A DNA stretch of 6,478 bases from Actinomycetes bacterium (GCA_021785095.1 JAJYGM010000115.1:1-6478); one strand, 5' to 3'; shown: positions 1 through 6,352, counted from the stretch's first letter. The notes: a model not told the origin generated them from the letters alone. Numbers and translations: made by a program.

Positions 1-236
1 GACCCTTCCCCGACATGGTGTTGACGGCGGTGCTCCGGCTCCGGGTCGACGCTGTGCAGGCGGTCGCGGTGGCCGGGGACACCGCAGCGGACGTCACGAC
101 GGGATTGCGCGCCGGCGCCTCGGTGGTGGCCGGGGTCCTCAGCGGCGCCGATGACCGGTCCCGACTGCTCGGGGCCGGCGCCACCCACGTGATCGACTCG
201 GTGGTGACACTCCCCCGTCTGCTCGGCGCGGCGTAA
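1..236 (+). CDS. HAD-superfamily hydrolase, phosphonatase-like, C-terminal fragment
   Basis: The gene enters from the left edge in the frame whose first whole codon is at 3, and it ends at TAA (234-236). About 77 C-terminal residues are visible. They contain PDMVLTAV, then VAVAGDTAADV, then GLRAGASVVAGVLSGA, and finish with ATHVIDSVVTLPRLL. GDTxxD is the acidic C-terminal HAD motif that holds the catalytic Mg2+. The GLRAG...GVLSG and THVIDS...L order is typical of the phosphoglycolate phosphatase / phosphonoacetaldehyde hydrolase branch, and the closest type I recall is the actinobacterial phosphonatase-like hydrolase. The nucleophile motif and cap domain lie outside the window, so the substrate cannot be decided. 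The ATG at 15 is internal, because the conserved PDM motif runs through it. The gene is separated from the iron operon by a possible terminator and a promoter, so a shared function is not implied. Confidence 0.75.
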   Translation, partial: PFPDMVLTAVLRLRVDAVQAVAVAGDTAADVTTGLRAGASVVAGVLSGADDRSRLLGAGATHVIDSVVTLPRLLGAA

Positions 237-237
237 A

Positions 238-257
238 GCTGGCCACCGCTGACCAGC
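238..257 (+). terminator. Possible terminator hairpin after the HAD gene
   Basis: An inverted repeat starts two bases after the TAA stop. Positions 238-245 (GCTGGCCA) pair with 250-257 (TGACCAGC), giving eight positions with one C-A mismatch and a 4-base loop. No T-run follows, as is common for GC-rich actinobacterial terminators. A competing 5-bp stem, CCGCT/AGCGG (246-259), overlaps it. Position right after a stop codon is the main support. Confidence 0.35.
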
Positions 258-313
258 GGCGTCGGGGCCCGCTCTCGCCCTCGGCCGACGGACGGGGCAT
301 GCCTCAGGGTGAC

Positions 314-343
314 TTGACTTAGAATGTTAGGTAACCCTAATAA
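314..343 (+). promoter_or_regulatory. Sigma-70-type promoter of the ferric iron operon
   Basis: TTGACT at 314-319 matches five of six bases of the -35 consensus TTGACA. After 18 bases, TAATAA (338-343) is a -10-like element; CTAATA with a 17-base spacer is the alternative. This AT-rich patch stands out in a GC-rich region and sits just upstream of the first operon gene. Transcription would start near 349-351, next to the GTG at 350, so the 5' leader would be very short or absent. The assignment rests on consensus matching only. Confidence 0.55.
322..340 (+). promoter_or_regulatory. Candidate IdeR/DtxR iron box (operator)
   Basis: The 19 bases match the DtxR/IdeR consensus TTAGGTTAGGCTAACCTAA at 13 positions by hand alignment. 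Inside it, TTAGG (327-331) and CCTAA (336-340) form a perfect inverted repeat around TAAC. A second register, 327-345, matches 11 of 19. The site lies between the -35 and -10 elements, where a bound dimer would block RNA polymerase. In the DtxR family the Fe2+-loaded protein represses iron uptake genes, which fits the ferric importer downstream. The left outer half-site is weak, so binding is plausible but not certain. Confidence 0.5.
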
Positions 344-353
344 TGAGACGTGC

Positions 354-359
354 GGGAGG
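354..359 (+). promoter_or_regulatory. Ribosome binding site that favours the GTG 365 start
   Basis: GGGAGG lies five bases upstream of GTG at 365 and is the best Shine-Dalgarno match near the start of the iron-binding protein gene. The in-frame GTG at 350 has no such motif before it and would be nearly leaderless given the predicted transcription start. A further in-frame GTG at 374 is less well placed. An in-frame TGA at 344-346 rules out any earlier start. Confidence 0.5.
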
Positions 360-364
360 CCGGC

Positions 365-1501
365 GTGGGCAGGGTGGACGCGCAGGCGACCTTTCGAGGC
401 TCGGGGAGGCCCCTGCCGTCGCGGCCGCGGCAGTCGCGGCCCGCGCGGTGCGGTCACCGGGGCCCGATCCGCGCCGGTGTCCTCGTGGCTGTGGCGGCGG
501 CGCTCGGGGTGGCCCTCGGTGCATGCGGGTCGGCGTCCTCGCCGGGGTCTCGCCAGTCGATCACGCTCTACAGCGGCCAGCACCAGCAGACCACCGACGC
601 ATTGGTCGCGGGCTTCGAGAAGGAGACCGGCATCACGGTCAACGTCCGAAGCGGCACAGAGGATACGTTGGCCGATCAGATCGTCGCCGAGGGGGCCCGC
701 TCGCCAGCCGACGTGATCTACGCGGAGAACTCGCCTGCGCTCGAGCATCTCCAGAGCAAAGGGCTGCTGGCCAAGGTGGACGCCGGCACCCTGGCGAAGA
801 CGCCGCGCAATTACGACTCCCCTGCGGGTGACTGGGTGGGCGTGTCGGCACGCGTGAGCGTCCTCGTCTACAACCCAGCGCTGATCTCCAGGCGCGAGCT
901 CCCCACGTCGGTGCTCCAGCTCGCGAATCCGCGCTACAAGGGCAAGCTCGCGTTCGCTGCCGCTGAGACCGATTTCCAGCCCATCGTGACGGCTGTCGAC
1001 CGTGCGTACGGCAGGACGGCAACGCTTTCCTGGTTGGAGGGCATCAAGGCGAACGTCGCCGGCTTCACACACACATACACAACAGACGAGACCATCACCA
1101 ACGACGTGAACAGGGGAGAGGTCGCCTTCGGGGTGATCAACCAGTACTACTGGTACCGGCTGCGCGCGGAGATCGGGCGCTCCAACGTGCACTCGCAGAT
1201 TGCATATTTCGCCCCGCACGATCCCGGCTACGTCATCGACGTGTCCGGTGCCGCCGTCCTCGAGTCCTCCGCGCACAAGGCCGCCGCGCAGCGGTTCCTT
1301 GCCTACATTGTCAGCAAGTCGGGCCAGGACGTCATCGCCACGTCGAGGTCGTTCAGCTTCGAGTACCCGATCGACTCGGGGGTGACGACCAAGGTACCCG
1401 AGCTGCCATTCGACCGGTTGCGGCCCTGCCATATCACCGTGGGCGAGCTCGGTGACGGGCGAAGCGCGGTCGCGCTGCTCACCGAGGCGGGGCTGCTGTG
1501 A
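365..1501 (+). CDS. fbpA: Ferric iron ABC transporter, iron-binding lipoprotein (FbpA type)
   Basis: This extracytoplasmic protein captures Fe3+ and hands it to the membrane permease. It has 378 residues from GTG 365. An unusually long basic N-region (about 35 residues) precedes a hydrophobic stretch at 36-53 and the lipobox LGAC with Cys54, so it should be a membrane-anchored lipoprotein. The mature part opens with ITLYSGQH, and the whole chain aligns from memory with Neisseria FbpA. It keeps SPADVIYAEN, INQYYW, the SGAAVLESS block and the C-terminal TVGE...LLTEAG. The four FbpA iron ligands correspond to His73, Glu121, Tyr261 and Tyr262, all present, which argues for iron rather than a sugar or phosphonate. 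It is the first gene of the operon behind a possible iron box, and its stop overlaps the permease start by 4 bases (GTGA, 1498-1501). The start could instead be GTG 350, adding five residues. In mycobacteria the fbp symbols are used for antigen 85 proteins, which are unrelated. Confidence 0.94.
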   Translation: MGRVDAQATFRGSGRPLPSRPRQSRPARCGHRGPIRAGVLVAVAAALGVALGACGSASSPGSRQSITLYSGQHQQTTDALVAGFEKETGITVNVRSGTEDTLADQIVAEGARSPADVIYAENSPALEHLQSKGLLAKVDAGTLAKTPRNYDSPAGDWVGVSARVSVLVYNPALISRRELPTSVLQLANPRYKGKLAFAAAETDFQPIVTAVDRAYGRTATLSWLEGIKANVAGFTHTYTTDETITNDVNRGEVAFGVINQYYWYRLRAEIGRSNVHSQIAYFAPHDPGYVIDVSGAAVLESSAHKAAAQRFLAYIVSKSGQDVIATSRSFSFEYPIDSGVTTKVPELPFDRLRPCHITVGELGDGRSAVALLTEAGLL

Positions 1502-3168
1502 CCGAGCAACGCACCGCCGAGCAACGCACCGCCGAGCGTTGCACCGCCGAGCAACGCACCGCCGAGCAACGCACCGCCGAGCAGGGATCCGTCTCGGAAG
1601 CTCCTAGCTCTACGTCGCGGCGTCTCTCGCTGCGCGTGCCCCCGGGTTTGCTGGTTGCCGGCGTGGCAGTCGTCGCGGTGCTCCTCGCGCCGCTCGCGTT
1701 CCTCCTCCTCGAAGCGAGCGGAGTCGGAGCTGGGGCCGTCGCCCACCTCATCTGGCAGCCGCTCACCGCCAGCCTGCTGTGGAACACCCTTCGGCTCGTC
1801 GTGGTGGTGACGGCGCTCTGCGCAGCGATCGGCACCCTCGCGGCGTGGTGCGTCGAGCGGACCGATCTCCCCGGCCGCCGGGCCTGGGCGGTCCTGGTCG
1901 TGGTGCCCTTCGCGATCCCGGACTTCGTGGTCAGCTTCGGGTGGGCGTCGCTGTCGACGTGGGTGCAGGGCTTCCGCGGCGCCGTCCTGGTCATGACCCT
2001 GGCCGTGTACCCCCTCGTGTACCTGCCGGTCGCGGCGGCCCTCCGTAGCGCCGACCCGGCCCTCGAAGAGGCCTCGCGCAGCCTGGGAGTGGGCCGGGTG
2101 CGGACGTTCCTGCGGATCACGCTGGGGCAGGTGCGCGGTGCCGTGCTCGGTGGGTGCGTCCTGGTCGCCCTCGCGCTCCTCGCCGAGTACGGCGCCTTCG
2201 AGATCCTCGGCTACCACACGTTCACCACCGAGATCTTCACGGCGTTCCAGGTCTCCTTCGACGTGCAGACTGCGTCCGCCCTGTCACTCGTGCTGGTCGT
2301 GCTCGGGGCGGTGGCGCTCGCGCTGGACGCGGCCGTTCGGGGCAAGGGCCGGACCGCGCGCACCGGTCCGCTGGCGCAGCGGGCGGCAACCAGGCACCGG
2401 CTCGGCCGGGCGAGGGTTCCGGTGCTGGCGGCCTTCGCCGCCCTGGTCGGGCTCGCCCTCGGGGTCCCGGTCGGCTCGAGCGTGTACTGGGTCTTCGAGG
2501 GTGGTGTTCACGCGATCGCGGGCGTCTCCCTGCTGGATGCTGGATGGCACACCGCGCTGTACAGCGGCTCCGCGGCGCTCCTCGACACCATCGCTGCGGT
2601 CCCGGTCGCCCTTCTCTCGCTTCGGCACTCCAATCGCGCGACGCGGCTGCTCGAACGGAGCAGCTACGTCGTCCTGGCGATACCGGGAGTCGTGGTCGCG
2701 TTCGCCCTCGTCTATTTCTCGGAGCACTATGCGAGCGGATTCGCCTACCAGTCGACGCCCCTGTTGGTGCTCGCCTACGCGATCGGGTCCTTCCCGCTCG
2801 CCTTGGTGGCCGTCCGCGCGTCGCTCGCGCACGCCTCGGTGAGCTTCGAAGAGATCGGACGCTCCCTCGGCCAGCGCCGGCTCGCAGTGCTGGCCCGGGT
2901 CACGCTGCCGTTGGTGGCTCCTGGGCTCGCAGCGGCCCTGGCCCTCGTGTTCCTGGCGACCGTGACGGAGCTGACGGCGACGCTCATCCTGATCCCGACC
3001 GGAGTGCAGACGCTCGCAACGCAGTTCTGGGCGTACCAGAAGAACCTCTCCTACGGCCAGGCCGCACCGTTCGCTCTCGTCATCATCGGGATCGCCGCGG
3101 TGCCGAGCTACCTCGTCTCCCGCTACTTCGACCGCCTTCCGTCCCGGGCGACGGGTCGCCGGCAATGA
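1498..3168 (+). CDS. fbpB: Ferric iron ABC transporter, fused two-domain permease (FbpB type)
   Basis: This integral membrane protein of 556 residues carries both transmembrane halves of the importer in one chain, as expected for FbpB. Hydrophobic segments start at about residue 48, giving roughly twelve helices. The first half covers about 48-280 and the second about 305-545, with a basic linker near 281-306. Each half has the cytoplasmic EAA loop that docks on the ATPase: EEASRSLGVGRVRTF from 190 and EEIGRSLGQRRLAVL from 451. Residues 2-30 are a repetitive charged tail of TAEQR units, which I do not recognise in the family. GTG 1498 was chosen because it overlaps the upstream stop by 4 bases and has GAGG at 1484-1487 ten bases before it. 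GTG 1636 (Val47) would remove the tail and remains possible. The stop overlaps the ATPase start (ATGA, 3165-3168). Confidence 0.94.
   Translation: MTEQRTAEQRTAERCTAEQRTAEQRTAEQGSVSEAPSSTSRRLSLRVPPGLLVAGVAVVAVLLAPLAFLLLEASGVGAGAVAHLIWQPLTASLLWNTLRLVVVVTALCAAIGTLAAWCVERTDLPGRRAWAVLVVVPFAIPDFVVSFGWASLSTWVQGFRGAVLVMTLAVYPLVYLPVAAALRSADPALEEASRSLGVGRVRTFLRITLGQVRGAVLGGCVLVALALLAEYGAFEILGYHTFTTEIFTAFQVSFDVQTASALSLVLVVLGAVALALDAAVRGKGRTARTGPLAQRAATRHRLGRARVPVLAAFAALVGLALGVPVGSSVYWVFEGGVHAIAGVSLLDAGWHTALYSGSAALLDTIAAVPVALLSLRHSNRATRLLERSSYVVLAIPGVVVAFALVYFSEHYASGFAYQSTPLLVLAYAIGSFPLALVAVRASLAHASVSFEEIGRSLGQRRLAVLARVTLPLVAPGLAAALALVFLATVTELTATLILIPTGVQTLATQFWAYQKNLSYGQAAPFALVIIGIAAVPSYLVSRYFDRLPSRATGRRQ
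1502..1583 (+). repeat. Tandem 15-bp repeat with one micro-inverted unit
   Basis: Five consecutive units of GAGCAACGCACCGCC begin at 1504, 1519, 1534, 1549 and 1564, followed by a partial unit to 1583. Four units are identical. The unit at 1534 differs in three adjacent bases, which is exactly what inversion of the 7-mer GCAACGC to GCGTTGC (1536-1542) would produce. Because 15 is a multiple of three, the array is in frame and encodes E-Q-R-T-A repeats, with E-R-C-T-A in the third unit. Changes in copy number would lengthen or shorten the permease tail without a frameshift. Confidence 0.95.
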
Positions 3169-4286
3169 CGTCGTCGGCGGAACGCGGCGCGCTCCTCGTA
3201 CGCGGGGTGAAGAAGGCGTTCGGTTCGCAGCCGGTGCTGACCGGGGTGGACCTCGACGTCCCCGAGGGGAAGATCGCGGCGGTGCTGGGGCGTTCGGGGA
3301 GCGGCAAGACGACGCTGCTGCGTGTCCTCGCGGGATTCGAGCGGCCGGACGCCGGCTCCGTCAGCATCGGCGGAAGGGTCGTGGACGACGCCCGCCACCA
3401 CGAAGCCGTGGAGCGCCGTCGCATCGGCTACGTTCCGCAGGAGGGCAGCCTCTTCCCCCACCTCGACGTGCGCAGGAACGTCGCGTTCGGGCTCTCGCGC
3501 CGCGCACGCGGCGTGCGGGTGGACGAGCTCCTCGCGATGGTCGGCCTGGAGTCGCTCGGCAAGCGCTACCCGCACCAGCTCTCCGGGGGGCAGCAGCAGC
3601 GCGTCGCGCTCGCCAGGGCGCTTGCGCCCGGCCCCCGCCTCGTCCTGCTGGACGAGCCGTTCGCCTCCCTCGATGCGAGCCTTCGGGCCCAGGTGCGCGG
3701 CGAGGTGCTCGCCGTCCTGCGTCGATCCGGGACGACGGCAGTCTTCGTCACGCACGATCAAGACGAAGCGCTGTCGGCGGCCGACCTGGTCGCCGTGCTG
3801 CGCGCCGGCGTCATCGCGCAGCTGGACGCGCCGTTCCAGCTCTACAACCATCCGGTGGACGCCGACGTGGCGTCGTTCGTCGGCGAGGCGAACCTGCTCT
3901 CAGGGGTGGCTCGGGGGTCGGTCGTGGAGACCGGCTTGGGGCCGCTCACCCTCGTCAGGCCTGCACCCCCCGATGCCTGGCTGACGGTGCTGGTCCGCCC
4001 CGAGCAGCTGGACCTGAGGGTCGACGACCAGTCCGGCGCCGCCCACGAAGTTGGCGCACGGGTGCTGAGCTGCGACTATCACGGGCACGACACCACCGTG
4101 CGCGTCCGCGCGGAAACCGCCGGCCTGCCCGGCACGCTGGTGGCTCGGGTCGCTGGGAACCGCCCCGTGAAAGAGTCCGATCCGGTCCGTCTCCGCGTGA
4201 ACGGCGCGGTGGAGGCATGGTCCGAGGCGCCAACCAGCGGCGGGGTACGCCCCTCAGGCCAGGACGCGCCGTCTGAAGTTCCGTAG
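3165..4286 (+). CDS. fbpC: Ferric iron ABC transporter, ATP-binding protein (FbpC type)
   Basis: This cytoplasmic ATPase of 373 residues would drive ferric iron import by binding the two EAA loops of the permease. The nucleotide-binding domain is complete: Walker A GRSGSGKTT (42-50), Q-loop Gln92, signature LSGGQ (139-143), Walker B LVLLDEP (159-165), D-loop ASLD (167-170) and switch His197 in VTHDQDEA. The C-terminal part from about 270 holds VRPE (277-280) and a TOBE-like beta domain to about residue 352, as in the FbpC/PotA/MalK-type importers. The last 20 or so residues are an unconserved polar tail. ATG 3165 was chosen because it overlaps the permease stop (ATGA) and puts the first conserved strand at residue 10; no good Shine-Dalgarno is visible, so translation probably depends on coupling. 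The open frame continues upstream to 2154, but that part only shadows the permease. The 3' end overlaps the convergent exporter gene by 33 bp. Confidence 0.95.
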   Translation: MTSSAERGALLVRGVKKAFGSQPVLTGVDLDVPEGKIAAVLGRSGSGKTTLLRVLAGFERPDAGSVSIGGRVVDDARHHEAVERRRIGYVPQEGSLFPHLDVRRNVAFGLSRRARGVRVDELLAMVGLESLGKRYPHQLSGGQQQRVALARALAPGPRLVLLDEPFASLDASLRAQVRGEVLAVLRRSGTTAVFVTHDQDEALSAADLVAVLRAGVIAQLDAPFQLYNHPVDADVASFVGEANLLSGVARGSVVETGLGPLTLVRPAPPDAWLTVLVRPEQLDLRVDDQSGAAHEVGARVLSCDYHGHDTTVRVRAETAGLPGTLVARVAGNRPVKESDPVRLRVNGAVEAWSEAPTSGGVRPSGQDAPSEVP

Positions 4287-5147
4287 CCCGATCGTGAGGA
4301 GTATCGCCGCGAACCCTGCCAGCACCGGGTAGACGACGTAAAGGTGCATGTGGGGAAACGAGGTGAAAGCGGCGCGCATCCCCTCGTTCACGTAGATGAG
4401 GGGATTGAGCAGCACCAAGGTCTGCAGCCAGTGGAACCCGTCGATCTTCACGGGCGCCAGCGTGGTCCACGAGTAATACGTGCCGCCGAGGAACGTGATC
4501 GGCAGGATGATGAACCCGAACATGAGACCGATGTTGCGCGGCTGGAAGCTGGTCCCGAGCACCAACCCCAAGCTCGCCATCGCGATGCACGCGATCGGCA
4601 CCAGCGTGAGGACCACCCACCAGTGCAAGTCGAGATGCGCATGGACTCCCTGGGCGTGCACGACGTCCGCGATCGGGAGCACGATCGCCGCAGAGACGAC
4701 CCCTTGGGCTGCGCCGGAGAGGACCTTCGCGATCGCGACGAGCCAGATCGGGCAGGGAGCCTGCACCCGATCTTCGATCTCCCGCGTGAACCCGAACTCC
4801 TGGGCCATGGTGAGGGCGATCGACTGCACCCCCTGGAACATGATGGAGATGCCGACGACTCCTGGGACGAGGATGGTGGCAAAGGCCGACTCCGCTGCGG
4901 GTCCCCTCCCCCCGACGCCCTGTCCGATCTTCGGAAAGACGTAGAGGAACACGAAGCACAAGAGGAACGGCTGGACGAGCGTGCGGAGCACGAAGATCCA
5001 CTTGTCCTTCCACAGCACGACGAGGTCGCGGAGCAAGAGCGCGCCCAGGGCGACGTAGCTCGCGGTGACGACCGGCCGCAGGTGGACCGAGATGGAGCTG
5101 GGGACGCCGCCTTTGGCTCGTGCCGTCGTCGAGGCTGTGATCGCCAT
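4254..5147 (-). CDS. ABC-2 type exporter permease (DrrB-like)
   Basis: This membrane protein of 297 residues is the channel half of an ABC-2 exporter. About six helices are visible, near residues 51-72, 91-112, 133-160, 176-198, 203-222 and 271-288. A cytoplasmic loop, TREIEDRVQAPCPIWLVAIAK (from 121), is the usual ABC-2 segment that contacts the ATPase. SFQPRNIGLMFGFIILPITFLGG (from 200) and LLNPLIYVNEGMRAAF (from 246) are typical of the DrrB/NodJ family. ATG 5147 was chosen because it shares one base with the ATPase stop (TGATG) and has GGGAGGGAG at 5159-5167, eleven bases upstream; the frame stays open further upstream only as a shadow of the ATPase. Two predicted outer loops are histidine-rich (His164, 169, 171, 175 and His266, 268), which is odd. 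Drugs, lipids or glycoconjugates are all possible substrates. Confidence 0.92.
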   Translation of the reverse strand: MAITASTTARAKGGVPSSISVHLRPVVTASYVALGALLLRDLVVLWKDKWIFVLRTLVQPFLLCFVFLYVFPKIGQGVGGRGPAAESAFATILVPGVVGISIMFQGVQSIALTMAQEFGFTREIEDRVQAPCPIWLVAIAKVLSGAAQGVVSAAIVLPIADVVHAQGVHAHLDLHWWVVLTLVPIACIAMASLGLVLGTSFQPRNIGLMFGFIILPITFLGGTYYSWTTLAPVKIDGFHWLQTLVLLNPLIYVNEGMRAAFTSFPHMHLYVVYPVLAGFAAILLTIGLRNFRRRVLA

Positions 5148-6157
5148 CAGTCTCGCAGCTCCCTCCCGGTGAGCGTGATGAACACCGTCTCGAGCGACGG
5201 CTCTGCGACAGAGAGGTCGAGGATGTCGAAGCCGTGGCGCTCTGCAGCGAGGACGATCTCTGGGATCAGACGGTGCGCGCCGCTCACGTGCAGCTGCAGG
5301 GCTCCGTCTGCTGTGCGGGTGCGGGTGACCCCGTCGACCTCCCGCCTGAGGAGACTGCCGAGCGCCGCAAGGTCGCCCCCCGAACGGATCGTCACGATGG
5401 TGTCCGCGCCGATCCCGCGCTTCAGCGCTCCCGGCGTGTCGAGAGCGAGGATCCTGCCGTGGTCCATGATGGCGACCCGGTCGCAGAGCTTGTCGGCTTC
5501 CTCCATGTAGTGGGTCGTGAGGAGGATGGTCTGGCCGTCTTCGTTGAGCTGCTCGAGGATCTCCCACAGCGCGAGGCGGCTCTGCGGGTCGAGCCCGGCC
5601 GTCGGCTCGTCCAGGAACAGCACGGCGGGCCGGTGGAAGATCGCCCTCGCCACCATCAGACGTTGCGCCATCCCTCCCGACAGGGAGTAGACGGACGCGT
5701 TCGCCCACCGATCGAGCTGGAATTGCTCGAGGAGGTCTCCGGCGATGCGCCGGGACGCCGTCGCCCCCATGCCGAACAGGCGGCCGTGGAAGTACAGGTT
5801 CTCCCGTACCGTGAGCTGCCGGTCGAGCGTGTTCTGTTGCGAGACGATCCCGCTGAGCTGTTTTGCGAGTGCCGGGTGCGCGGCCACGTCGACCCCGCCG
5901 ACGAATGCACGCCCTGAGGTCGGCACCACTCTCGTCGTGAGGATGCCAGCGGTGGTGGTCTTGCCAGCGCCGTTCGGGCCGAGGAGACCGAAGATCTCGC
6001 CCGCCTTCACGTCCAGGTTCAGGTGATCCACCGCGGGGAAGTCGGTACGGGGATAGACCTTGGTCAGCTCCTCGGTGCGGATGATCGCCACCCGGCTCTC
6101 GGTGACCGGGGCGCGAGCGAGCGTCGTCCCCGTCGACATCTGCGACATGCTAGCCAT
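5147..6157 (-). CDS. ABC-2 type exporter ATP-binding protein (DrrA-like)
   Basis: This is the cytoplasmic ATPase of the exporter, 336 residues from ATG 6157. It has Walker A GPNGAGKTT (60-68), Q-loop at Gln107/Gln108, signature LSGGM (159-163), Walker B VLFLDEP (179-185), TAGLDPQSR, and switch His216 in TTHYMEEAD. The C-terminal domain ends with the DrrA-type motif EPSLETVFITLTGRE. The open frame runs up to an ATG at 6337. The extra 60 residues are Ala/Pro/Arg/Ser/Gly-rich with no family match, and GGGGAG (6168-6173) sits ten bases before ATG 6157, so I take the shorter form. ATG 6148 and 6139 are also in frame. Conserved sequence begins near residue 23. The stop shares a base with the permease start, so the pair should be made as one unit. 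DrrAB-type pairs often export antibiotics or lipids; the substrate here is unknown. Confidence 0.94.
   Translation of the reverse strand: MASMSQMSTGTTLARAPVTESRVAIIRTEELTKVYPRTDFPAVDHLNLDVKAGEIFGLLGPNGAGKTTTAGILTTRVVPTSGRAFVGGVDVAAHPALAKQLSGIVSQQNTLDRQLTVRENLYFHGRLFGMGATASRRIAGDLLEQFQLDRWANASVYSLSGGMAQRLMVARAIFHRPAVLFLDEPTAGLDPQSRLALWEILEQLNEDGQTILLTTHYMEEADKLCDRVAIMDHGRILALDTPGALKRGIGADTIVTIRSGGDLAALGSLLRREVDGVTRTRTADGALQLHVSGAHRLIPEIVLAAERHGFDILDLSVAEPSLETVFITLTGRELRD
5159..5167 (-). promoter_or_regulatory. Ribosome binding site of the exporter permease
   Basis: Read on the minus strand, the bases are GGGAGGGAG, a strong Shine-Dalgarno sequence eleven bases before ATG 5147. It lies inside the last codons of the ATPase gene, so the permease can load its own ribosomes as well as be coupled to ATPase translation. 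Confidence 0.6.
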
Positions 6158-6352
6158 GGGCCCGTTGCTCCCCGGGCCGCGCAACGCACCGGCGGGCCCT
6201 GGCGGCCGGGCCGGTCTGGAGCGCGCGGCCGGCGTCGACGAAGACCCTGTCGCACCGAAGGCGCGAACCGGGGCCGCGTCCGAGCGGGCGCGAAGAGAAG
6301 AGAGAGGCGTCCTGCTCTGGTAGGGCGGGCGACTCACGGGCAGAATCGGTGC
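6158..6352. other. Divergent intergenic region (195 bp)
   Basis: This region separates the minus-strand exporter operon from the plus-strand gene at 6353 and should hold both promoters. GGGGAG (minus strand, 6168-6173) is the likely ribosome binding site of the exporter ATPase. I found no convincing -35/-10 pair on either strand and no long inverted repeat that would mark an operator. A purine-rich run, roughly 6291-6306, and short GGCCGG repeats near 6203-6235 are the only compositional features. If the exporter ATPase really starts at ATG 6337, most of this region would be coding. Confidence 0.5.

Noticed and set aside
343..831. Open frame from ATG 343, close behind the promoter
   Set aside because: Its product is Arg/Gly/Ala-rich without known motifs, and it overlaps the iron-binding protein, whose frame carries the lipobox and iron ligands.
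1303..2217. A 304-residue open frame on the minus strand with GGALLG repeats
   Set aside because: It is the antisense shadow of the permease gene; the repeats mirror the 15-bp array, and it matches no family I know.
2154..3164. Upstream in-frame extension of the iron ATPase, giving a 710-residue open frame
   Set aside because: The extra part is Arg/Pro/Gly-rich and overlaps the well-supported permease in another frame. The ATPase has a natural start at 3165.
4242..4253. GGGG-TACG-CCCC as a bidirectional terminator between the convergent operons
   Set aside because: The stem is only 4 bp with no T-run, and it lies inside the coding sequence of the iron ATPase.
4344..5510. A 388-residue plus-strand open frame opposite the exporter genes
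   Set aside because: It is an Asp/Arg/His/Glu-rich antisense shadow of high-GC coding sequence with no recognisable domain.
5148..5708. Upstream in-frame extension of the exporter permease
   Set aside because: It overlaps the conserved ATPase gene and encodes Arg/Pro-rich sequence. ATG 5147 has a strong ribosome binding site and a stop/start junction.
6181..6191. GCAACGCACCG, eleven bases shared with the 15-bp repeat of the permease gene
   Set aside because: It is a single copy without the rest of the unit, in a GC-rich region where a short match by chance is credible.
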